From contig JAFEMH010001306.1 in assembly GCA_022495995.1 (NCBI GenBank), forward strand, positions 365,001 through 429,000: 64,000 nucleotides of DNA. Direction: 5' to 3'. The DNA is from Adenophora triphylla var. japonica (lineage: Eukaryota; Streptophyta; Magnoliopsida; Asterales; Campanulaceae). The notes beneath the pieces are model-generated. The model was not told where the DNA came from. It saw nothing but the letters and a program-made list of their open reading frames with translations, and searched no databases. Position 1 is the first letter of the stretch. Every line of letters starts with the position of its first letter. Position numbers and translations under genes: made by a program. Of the stretch, positions 55,302 through 64,000 are shown in pieces.

Positions 55302-55937
55302 CACCTCGGGCGGGGTTGCTACCATCAAGAACCAGCCCGGGAGATTCCTCCGAGCACTCGAGGAGAAGAGAAAGGCAGATAAAGGCCAGACATCCTGCCC
55401 GCAGATAGAGGGCGAGGACAAAACGAAGAAACGGAAGGCCCTAGCACTTGTGCCGCCACCCATTCCAATTGGCATGCTTTCTTTCCATACCACTAAGGTG
55501 GAGCTCTAGACGAGCAGAAAATCCAAACAGTTGGCCCATATCGAGGGAGGATACATTGATCGAGGAATTGAGGGAGAGTTTGACCGCGATGTCATATACT
55601 CTATGGCAACACTGACCGGAGCTCGAAGTCGGCCCCAACTATTATCATTGACTCCTTGCACAATCGTGAAATCAGCGACCTTCAACCTAACGACGAGCTC
55701 GAGGAGGTGGTCATCAACCCCCACTTCCCCGAGCAAACTGTTAAGGTTGGGCTGGAAATTCACTGCGAGGAGAGAAGGATACTCATCGAGTTCCTTAGAG
55801 CAAATTGTGATGTGTTCGCTTGGAGGGTGGAGGATATGCAAGGAATCAGCGAGGACGTGATCCTCCATAAAATCAATGATGACCCATCCTTCAAGAACAT
55901 TCATCAAAAATCAAGGTACTTCTCTCCGGAGAAATAA
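55302..55937 (+). pseudogene. Protease-RT linker of element G
   Basis: Frames alternate: FNTSGGVATIKNQPGRFLRA, then LEEVVINPHFPEQTVKVGLE and LRANCDVFAWRVEDMQGISE, the conserved start of the RT module in Tat elements. One stop at 55935-55937 directly precedes the RT frame. Confidence 0.7.
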
Positions 55938-56812
55938 ATGACGATCAAGGAAGAGGTGGAAAAATTACTCAAAGCGGGGATAATAAAGGAGATTACCTAC
56001 CCAAAATGGCTGGCCAATGTGGTTATGGTCAAAAAATCCAACGGCAAGTGGAGGATGTGTGTTGATTTCACGGATCTCAACAAGGCATGCCCCAAAGACT
56101 GCTTCCCTCTTCCTTGCATAGACAGATTGGTGGATTCTATAGCCGGCCACAGAGTATTGAGCTTCATTGATGCATACTCCGGATACCATCAGATCCAAAT
56201 GGCTCCTGAAGATGTCCGCTCCGTTGCTTTCATCGCTGCGGGCAAGACTTATTGTTACAAAATGATGCCCTTCGGGCTAAAAAATGCAGGAGCCACCTAT
56301 TAGCGAATGGTCAATCTGGTCTTCAAAAACCAACTGGGCAGAAACCTAGAGGCCTACATTGACGATATGGTTATAAAGACTAAGGAAAACTCCCAATAGC
56401 TCGACGTGGAGGAAACCTTCAAAAACTTGCGCCGCAATAACATGAAGCTAAATCCCCTTAAGTGCGCTTTTGGGGTCAAGGCGGGCAAGTTCCTCGGATT
56501 CATGGTCAATCAAAGAGGGATATAGGCTAATCCAGAAAAAATCCAAGCCTTATTGGACATGAAGCCTCCTGCTTGCGTGAAGGATGTACAAAAGCTCAAT
56601 GGTCGCATCACCGCACTTGGCCGCTTCATCTCGCGGTCAGCAGAGAGATGCCTCCCCTTCTTCAAAACTCTAAAAGGGGGGAAGAAGCCTGATGAATTTG
56701 CATGGAATCAAGAATGCCATCAAGCTTTTGAAGAAGTCAAGATATACCTCGGGCGGCCACCTCTGCTCGGCGGCCGGTGCCGGAAGAGCTTTTACATTTT
56801 TAGCGATTCTTG
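55938..56812 (+). pseudogene. Reverse transcriptase of element G, three nonsense codons
   Basis: YPKWLANVVMVKKSNGKWRM, DLNKACPKDCFPLPCIDRL, FIDAYSGYHQIQMAPED, MPFGLKNAGATY, then TAG at 56301-56303, YIDDMVIKT, TAG at 56397-56399, KFLGFMVNQRGI, TAG at 56523-56525, and NPEKIQALLDMKPPACVKD. At all three stops CAG would restore the usual residue, so these look like C-to-T transitions in a CHG context. Otherwise the frame is intact across about 870 bp. Confidence 0.88.
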
Positions 56813-57810
56813 ATACGCGTAGGCTGTTGTTCTTGTAAGGGAGGATAATAACTCCCAAAAACCAGTTTATTATGTATCTAAGGCGTTGTCCGCCGTAGAA
56901 GGGCGTTATCTTAATATAGAAAAGTTAGCTTACGCCTTGCTTGTATCTGCTCGAAAATTAAGAACTTACTTTTACGCACACCCTATAAGCTATCTTGGCG
57001 AGGCCCCGCTTAGAAAGGTTTTACACAAACCGAGTCCTCGGGGAGAATGCTAGCTTGGTCTATCGAGCTCACCGAGTTCCGAGATCACCTACTCCCCGAG
57101 AAAGACAATCAAAGCGCGAGGCCTTAGTAGATTTTGTGGTAGAATCATCATTCGGAATGGCGGACGGCGACACAGGAAAAAGAAAGCGGGCGAGAATGCG
57201 AAGAAGTCCCAAATAGCCCGAGCACGAAATTATACGACAAGGGAGCGTCCGGAGGAGGTATGGATTTTATACGTGGACGGCTCTGCGAGCAAGCTAATTA
57301 GTGGCGCGGGCATACTTACGATCGCACCTGCGGGGAGAAATTTAAGAGGGCCTTAAGGTTCAAGTTCGAGGCATCTAACAATCAGGCTGAGTATGAAGCG
57401 ATTATAGCAGGTATGGAATTGGCAAGCGACTTGGGAGTTCAGAATATAGAGATCAATAGTGGCTCTCAGCTCATAGTTAATCAAATTAGGGGGAGGATGA
57501 TACTATCAACCCAAGACTAACTCGCATCTGCGGCCTTGCAAAAACCCTCATCAAAAATTTCACCTACTATGGTGAACCAAGTCATGAGAGAGGATAATGT
57601 GGAAGGCGACCTCCTCTCCCGAATAACCGATCAAGAAATTGAGGAATTAGAAACGGTGCCGAGATTGAGTTCACGAGAAAGACTGCTATAGATCGAATTC
57701 AGATAAACAATCTTGAGGATCAAGTAAGGGATTGGGTAGATGAGATCAAGGATTACATCGAGAAACAGACCCTCCCCGAGGATCCAGTAAAGGCTAGAGC
57801 CATCAGAACG
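56813..57810 (+). pseudogene. RNase H domains of element G, frameshifted
   Basis: First RNase H pieces: PVYYVSKALSAVEGRYLNIE-like sequence near 56865-56930 and LAYALLVSARKLRTYF near 56930. The second RNase H follows: WILYVDGSASK near 57261, KFEASNNQAEYEAIIAGMEL near 57360-57420. Several frameshifts and a stop near 57518 are present. Confidence 0.7.
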
Positions 57811-58965
57811 GTGTCCGCTAAATACCTCGTCCTCGAAGGGGTACTTTTTCGACGATCGTTCACCAAGCCTTTGCTGAGATGTGTCAAAACTCACATGGTC
57901 ACCAACTTTCTCTATGAGGTCCACGAAGGAGTTTGTGGCGGACATCCGGGTGCTCGCACTCTCTCAGACAAAATCAAATTCCAAGGTTTCTTTTGGCCTA
58001 CGATGAGAAGGGATGCACAAGAGTACGTCAGAAAGTGTGATAAGTGCGAGAGATTTGCGGACATTCCTAGACTACCATCAACAGAGCAGACTTTGGTAGT
58101 ACCATCGTGGCCGTTTGATACGTAGGGGATAGATCTAATTGACCCATTTCCAACTGCTAGAGGAAACATTAAGTATGTTGTTGTGGCCGTGGATTATTTT
58201 ACTAAATGGACAGAAGCCAAGGGCTTAGCTACCATCTCTGAGGAGAATACTATCAATTTCGTCCACGACCACATCTATTACCGATTTGGAGTTCCCCGAG
58301 CAATAATTTCAGATAATGGCACTCAGTTCTCCGCAAAATTCACCGCGGAGTGTGAGAGAATGAAAGTACAACACTGCAAATCTGCAGTTGCCTATCCTCA
58401 AGGAAACGGCCAGGCCGAGGCCGCAAACAAGCTAGTCCTGACCGCCCTAAAGAAAAATTTGGAGGGGCGAGGAGGACGATGGTTGGACGAGCTCCAGACC
58501 GCATTATGGGTTGTCCACACAACTATAAGAAATTCTACAGGAGAAACTCCTTTCTCGCTCACGTATGGGTCAGAGGCAATGGCTCCAGTTGAGGTTGCCC
58601 TACCCTCGTACAGAGTCACATACTTCGACGAGTCTCAAAACGAGGCAAACAGAAGGTGTGACCTGGACGATCTCGAAGGAAAGAGAGTGCGGGCATATGA
58701 AAAAATGGTGAACTACAAGCAGAAAGCGAAGAAGCACCACGATAAAAGGGTGAATAGGAGGAGTTTTTCAGTTGGAGATTGGGTACTTAGAAGCGTAGAG
58801 GTCCAAGGGGCCCAACCTGGTTTCAATAAACTGTCCCCGAAATGGGAGGGACCATATGAGGTTACCAAAATAGTCAAGGAGGGTACCTACATATTGCGAC
58901 CAAGGGAAGGAGTAGAGCTCAAGCACGCTTGGAATAGCGATCACCTTAGAAGATACTTCTTTTGA
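57811..58965 (+). pseudogene. Integrase of element G, one nonsense codon
   Basis: Zinc site HEGVCGGHPG ... CDKCERF, then TAG at 58123-58125 where TGG would give the conserved Trp before GIDLIDP. The DDE core continues from 58126 in the same frame: AVDYFTKWTEAKGLA, IISDNGTQFSA and YPQGNGQAEAANK. The C-terminus GDWVLRSVE...LSPKWEGPYEV and the end HAWNSDHLRRYFF are intact. No chromodomain. Confidence 0.88.
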
Positions 58966-60041
58966 AATCTTTGTAATTTTTGGAGGGAGTATAGACCCCT
59001 ATATATATATATAAGTGAGAAGTTATCATCATATTTTGATGCAAAAACCTATTCCCACCAAATTTCAAAAGCTAAAGTGGATGCTCGCATGACGGATGCC
59101 AATAGGTTAAAGAGCCAACATATGAGCTCCTATCTACTGATGCGCAAAGATCCTTTAAGATCCGCAAGCCTATATGTGTACAAAGGGCCATTACGTCCGT
59201 ACTAGATCGCGGGGAGGATACTCCGTCCTGCCCGTGTGACACCACCAAAAATAAGTGGATATAGATGCCAGCGGGGACAAAGATCGAAAGTCCGCCCCGC
59301 TCAGTGCGCGAAGGTCCTCGTTAGGGCCGTTACTCGTATGCCTGTATGTGACAAAGGCCTACATATAAGCCCGTTCACCTGATCGCCACAAGGCCCTCAC
59401 AAAAAACCTCAAGGGGTTTTGAATAAAGGGTCAAAAAGCGTGAACCTCCAATAAGGGGATACAGTTGCCGGTAGGTTAAAGGGCCTCTATGCTAAATATG
59501 CTCCTACCTGCGTGCGTAGACAAATAGCCTCACTCGCCACCTTCTACATGCCCTATGAAAGTAGCTTGCCTGTTACTTTTGAATTACACCACGGCTCGCA
59601 AGGCTGGGAATAAGTGTAAATGGATGGGAGTGATCAAAAGAGTTTAACAAAGCCAAATAGACAAACTGGGGTCAAGACCCCTAAATTTGCCACAAGGCTA
59701 AACAAACGCGGTCACAGAGAAATAGGGCTGACTCTCACTAAAAACCCAAGGGGTTTTGAATAAAGAGTTAGGAAAACTCAAAAAATGCGGGCAAAGGGCC
59801 TATTAAGCTTTTGATCGCAGAAGGAGAGTATAAAGTTTAATTGTTAATCAAAGATGCTGGAAAAAGTAAGAAGCAAGAAGGCAAGTACTAAGGTGCTCAA
59901 AAGTTGCTAAATACTCAAAATGGCCTACAAGACAAGCAATTAAGATAAACAATGCAGGAGGGAAGAAAAGTTCTTGTATTAATAAAAAATAAATATTTAC
60001 AAGGGTCCTATCATCTATTACAACAAGAAAAAACAAAAAGC
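58966..60041 (+). other. Non-coding spacer of element G
   Basis: No gene. AAGGGGTTTTGAATAAAG occurs twice (about 59411 and 59749), and CAATAGGTTAAAG / GGTAGGTTAAAGGGCC words recur, so the spacer is partly built of degenerate direct repeats. Confidence 0.5.
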
Positions 60042-63000
60042 CTATACTAAGGAAGTTTGGTCCTGGGGGTCCTCGGTGGACGCACCCTCTGTGCCCGCTT
60101 CTCTGGTCGGAGTTGGAGAAGGAAGGCTAGTCACGAGCACCTCTGTAATAGGATCAGAGGAGGGCTCAGCAGAGGTCGGAGCAGGGGCTGCCCGCTGAGG
60201 AAAAAGATCACCTATGGCGAGCTCCATCCGGGAAGAACGCGAGCAACGGCATCCCCAAGTGATATCGGGTTCTCCCCAAATCGCATCTCATCCAAACTCG
60301 CCGATCAGCCGAGGGCAAGCATTACTTCCGCCACGGGGGCAAGGAGGCCGCAATGGACAGCTCCAAACCCTTAATCTCATCCCTCGGACAGAGGAATTAA
60401 CGCACATGCCCTGGCGAGCATTCAACATCCGTAGCAACAAGCGAGCCAATCACGGCCAACTCCCGCAGGAAAACTTGCCCGTGGCCGCGGTTCCGAACGT
60501 GTTCGGACCCCGGCCTCATACCGAGCCATATTCTCGGCGATGAAGCCGGTTCTTGAACTCCTGAGTTCTTATATTCCTCCACCGCTCCTTGCGGACATCA
60601 TCCAGAGCAGACTTCCCTCCGCCTCCAACCGTTTGTATGGAAGCAACCGCCTGGACAGCTCATCCACCTTTTTCTCCAAGGTCTCCACAGCCACCTTTAT
60701 GGCCTCCAACTCGCCACGAGCTCTTTGTTCCTAGGCTCCCACTCGGCCTTACGCCCGCGGAGCTCATCCCGCCGACCCTTCGCCTTATCAAGGGCCTTCT
60801 CCAACTCCGTCACCCTATCCCGGAAGCCCTTCAGTCGGCCTCCCGAGTGGACAGGATTTTTCCTTGGCATCAATGAGGGAGTTCAAGGTCCCAACCCTCT
60901 CGAGCCTCGCTCCACTCACGGAGTTTGGCCGCCAAAATGGAATTCTTATTCTCCACATCACGACAAGCTATCGCAGCCTCTCCCGCAACTCGCAAAGACT
61001 TTATTACTCACCTACGGGAGGGAGAGTAAGAGTTAGACAAAGATCGAAAGGGGAAAGGGCGAAGGCAAAGAGAAAAACGATTATCTACCTCGGTCGAGCA
61101 AGGCCTATATCCCCCACCGGGCGCAGGCATTCTCCTCGCAACCACATTTTTGTAGAAGTCCAGGGAGTAGAGACGATTCACCACTCGATCCCCACCGAGG
61201 CATCAGCTGAATTCCGGGTGTAAATGTCCACCCGATACAATGGCACATCGGATAACTTTCTTCTCGACGGCCGAGTCTCCTCGCGGTGGTCGAGGGGCCA
61301 CCGGGTAAGCAACCGAGCAGATTGTCCCCCCAAGGGGGGGAGAAGTGGATGAGACGGCAACTGGAGCAGTGGTAGTCCGGGGAGGAGCATCCCCAATTTT
61401 CTAAAGCTTCCTGTGCCCTTGCCCCGCCTCCCCATCCCTTTCATTCCTTTTCCGGGAATCCACTTGATGCCCGGAGGGAATGGTGCGACCAGGTGAGGAT
61501 GCCCGCATTGCATGAGCAGGGGGAGGACCCTCGTGGCGGAGGCAGCTCCCCCGGCGGTGGGGATAGACTCGAGCTAGTCAGAGGCTCCCCAGTCTTCCTA
61601 CTAATGACGGGCACAGTTTTGTCCTTGCCCGGGAGTCCTCCCATCTCAGCTTGCCTCCTCTGGGCAGCTTCCCTATTGGCCTTCATATTTTTGGCCTTCA
61701 ACTGAGCAGCATTTAGGGGGGCCATCAGAAGTTAAACTCTTCTGGATCTACTCTGGAGAAAAAGAAAAATGGTTAGAAGACAGTTCGAAAAATCAAAGGC
61801 AAAATAAATTAACAACAGTTTTATAAAAGAATCAGAGACCGATGAGTTCTGGAGGATCGCACTCGCCCAAAGCATGCGTGTCTTACAATCGGCCTCAAAC
61901 TGGTAATGCTCGTGCACCCTCCAATCAGGGTCACGAGGCATAGGCTCTATTTCTACTCTGGGGGCATGTGGGGCGCCCTCCCTGGGAGGAGACACCCCCG
62001 AGTAGATCAAGAGGGGCTCGTCTTCAACGATAGAACCCACATCATAAACGGGCTCCTCCCCGCGGTCAAGATAGGTGGCCAGATGTTTCTCTAAGGCACA
62101 GCGCATCCCGTCGGCAGAGGATGGTTCTGGATAACTATTAGCGGCCACCTTCATCGGGACTGGGCTTGAGGGTTTGGAGAAGGGCCAACCAAATCTGGAC
62201 TCAATGACCAAAATATCCCTCTCGGTTCCATCGGGTCAAATTTGTTCGATGGGGAGAGAAGGTCCTGGTAGAGTAGTTCCTAGCCTTCAAGCTTAGGATG
62301 CCCCGCCGATTTGGTTCTCGATAATAGGCGTAAAGCCCGGCTGGGTAGGTTCATGACCTAAGAATCTCGCAAACAGCCTATAAAGGAGACAATGGCCCCG
62401 ATGGCATTAGGAGTCTGCATAGGCAGCAACGGTTGAACTCAAGGAAGAATTAAAAGAAGGGGTCCAAAGGCACCTCAAGCCATTCTCAAACCGGGCCCCA
62501 TAAGACGCAGCTCGTTGTCCTCGCGGACATCTCGCTATGGTTTCGGCCGCAACTTATCCTTATCCTTCAAGCGACATGCCCAAGGGTGCGCGACATCGGA
62601 AGGCATTGCGGTCCACATTGTAGACCTCATAGATATCCTCCTCCCGACCAATAGTAGCCACCTCCTTCGCTTTCTTACCGCGGCCACGGCCAGTGGTTCA
62701 CCTCGCCAGCCGGCCTCTTGCCTTTATTCCGGCAGGGCCACCACTATCTCCTCCTGAGTCGTGGTCGAAAATGCATCAACTATATTCGTAGTCTCATTAG
62801 CCCTCTCGAGGTCCCCGCAGCCCTCCTATCCTCAACCTCGCGGTCATCCTCCTCGGCCTCCGAGCTCGACGAGCCTAAGAGGCCGGTGGCATCACCACGG
62901 GCGAGGTTACTTCACCTCATTCTCTCCGCCTCCGGCCTCAAAATTCGGAGGCTCCAGCCTCCTCGCCGCTACTCGCATCGATTGGGTTATTAGGGGCCGC

Positions 63001-63483
63001 GGCACATCGGGAAATATGGTCCTCGGGCGTAACATCTAAAGGGTCATTGTGTCCGTGCCCGGTGCCCGCGAATCATTGGTTTGTTCAGATCCATCGGTTC
63101 ACACTTTTCCTGGGCCACAAATTACTTCGGGGACGCGAATCGCTCTCCTCACTAATTCAACGGCGTTCAAAGCTTTGATCTCTCTCGCGGAAACCCGCAC
63201 AAAACCCCATCACAAAATTTCTTAGCCTACGGTGATCCCCCAACACCAGTACATCACGGTTATAAATGTACTTCCTCTTGGCCTCCCACAACCGGGGTGG
63301 GACGAACGGCCCCCAATCATCTTTCTCATAGAAATACAAAAAACTATGCAGGGATAGCCTTATCCACCCTAGTCCTACCTTCCTAAAGATTCCCGCCGTC
63401 CGTTTACAAACGGCAAAGGTATCAGGGGTGGATCCATCTCCTAATTCTATGGGACGGCGGGGTCCAAATTCGCGAGTGGTCAT
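60042..63483 (-). pseudogene. Antisense gene of element G, degenerate and probably spliced
   Basis: ATG at 63483 begins MTTREFGPRRPIELGDGS. A following stretch (FLYFYEKDDWGPFVPPR) fits the Tat antisense protein type. Later frames: DWRVHEHYQFEADCKTRML (62211-61732), MAPLNAAQLKAKNMKANREA (61725-61441) with a TTTCTTTTTCTCCAG acceptor-like sequence just before it, and the C-terminus TEGASTEDPQDQTSLV ending at 60042. Frames between are broken. The position and order parallel the antisense gene of element A. Confidence 0.6.
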
Positions 63484-63669
63484 TTTACAAAACCCGTAAA
63501 AGAAAACAAAAGAGATGAAGAAGAAGCACCCCAATAATTACTTACGAAGAAAGACTTGAAGGTTGGATTCGGAGAACACTAGCACATAATTCGCAGCAAG
63601 AAATTTCTCTCTCAAGGGCTCTTTGAAGGTTTGGAAACGGTAAAAAGGGTTTGAGGTTTAAGGGTTTGG

Positions 63670-63713
63670 TATTTATAAGGCCTACCTATACGGGTTAACC
63701 AATTAACCCGTAT
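63670..63713 (-). promoter_or_regulatory. Candidate promoter of the antisense gene of G: TATAAATA and an 11-bp dyad
   Basis: On the minus strand a perfect TATAAATA lies at 63677-63670, about 190 bp before the antisense ATG. Ten bases upstream is ATACGGGTTAA-CCAA-TTAACCCGTAT (63688-63713), with perfect 11-bp arms. A palindrome just upstream of a TATA box also occurs in element E. Confidence 0.55.
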
Positions 63714-64000
63714 TAATTAGCCCACAAACCATGCCTTGAACCCTGAACCGTCTCCAAACGTTTGAAAATTCGAAAATTCCGCCGGTTAAGCATTTATTGC
63801 CCCCCTTGGATGACTGACACGTACCCCTGTACGTACCACGCCCCGTCTTTTCATCGCCTGTGGGCCCACTTGGTTAACCGGAGGCACGATGCGAGGGCCC
63901 CGTGTCTCTCATTGGTGCCTCCCGAACGTTCCCATAGGCCCATGGGGCGAAGCAACAACCAACAAAATCGCCAACACTGGTGCTCGCCAAAGCGGCGGTC

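Larger units (their letters stand above)
52024..64000 (+). mobile_element. Ty3/gypsy Tat-type retrotransposon 'G', 3' end outside the window
   Basis: A 5' LTR (about 52024-52923), PBS, gag, protease, RT, two RNase H domains, integrase and an antisense gene are present in Tat order. The 3' LTR lies beyond 64000. Many frameshifts and four stops that look like C-to-T or G-to-A changes break pol. The heptamer TGCCCGC/GCGGGCA occurs 20 times along it. Confidence 0.85.

Overview
This window is nuclear DNA of a flowering plant, most likely a eudicot. It has two spliced plant genes, Stowaway and hAT MITEs, tRNA-derived SINEs, and Ty1/copia and Ty3/gypsy LTR retrotransposons. The gypsy elements look like the Tat lineage: where the region is readable they have a second RNase H domain before integrase, no chromodomain, and antisense ORFs between pol and the 3' LTR. 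About 80 % of the window is transposable elements. Nothing is prokaryotic. All calls are from reading the sequence; no database search was run.

Layout. (1) 1-4209: MITEs, a SINE, and exon 1 of a CYP88A-type cytochrome P450 on the minus strand. (2) 4215-13941: complete gypsy/Tat element 'A' with TSD AGATT, a spliced antisense gene and a hairpin array. (3) 15050-19247: complete copia element 'B' with TSD TCTTC, lacking most of gag and carrying a dyad array in its U3. (4) about 20034-22270: 5' part of gypsy element 'F' (LTR and gag), cut off by the next element. (5) 22271-39372: 17 kb gypsy/Tat element 'E' with 1.4-1.5 kb LTRs, badly broken coding regions, two antisense ORFs and stacked minisatellites. 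(6) 40583-50190: a three-exon hotdog-fold thioesterase gene whose 9 kb second intron holds a 0.8 kb tandem duplication, a hAT MITE, the minus-strand copia element 'H' (43082-47722, TSD AACAT), a SINE and Stowaways. (7) 50191-52023: 3' flank with a poly(A)-tailed retro-insertion. (8) 52024-64000: gypsy/Tat element 'G', running off the right edge.

Main signals for a second look. Element A contains the heptamer CAACTTG/CAAGTTG 41 times, in LTRs, coding and non-coding parts alike, where about one is expected. Element G contains TGCCCGC/GCGGGCA 20 times. Each retroelement family also has its own palindromic or hairpin array: covarying hairpins in A, a 14-bp dyad in the U3 of B, GGTCCGTACGGACC in the U3 of E and again upstream of its antisense ORF, and a concentric dyad in G. 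Together with the antisense ORFs, this suggests that Tat elements may encode a factor acting on family-specific short motifs, by analogy with the VANC anti-silencing proteins of VANDAL transposons. That link is inference.

Premature stops in B, G, H and the antisense gene of A are mostly CAG-to-TAG, TGG-to-TAG or CGA-to-TGA, as expected from deamination of methylated cytosine.
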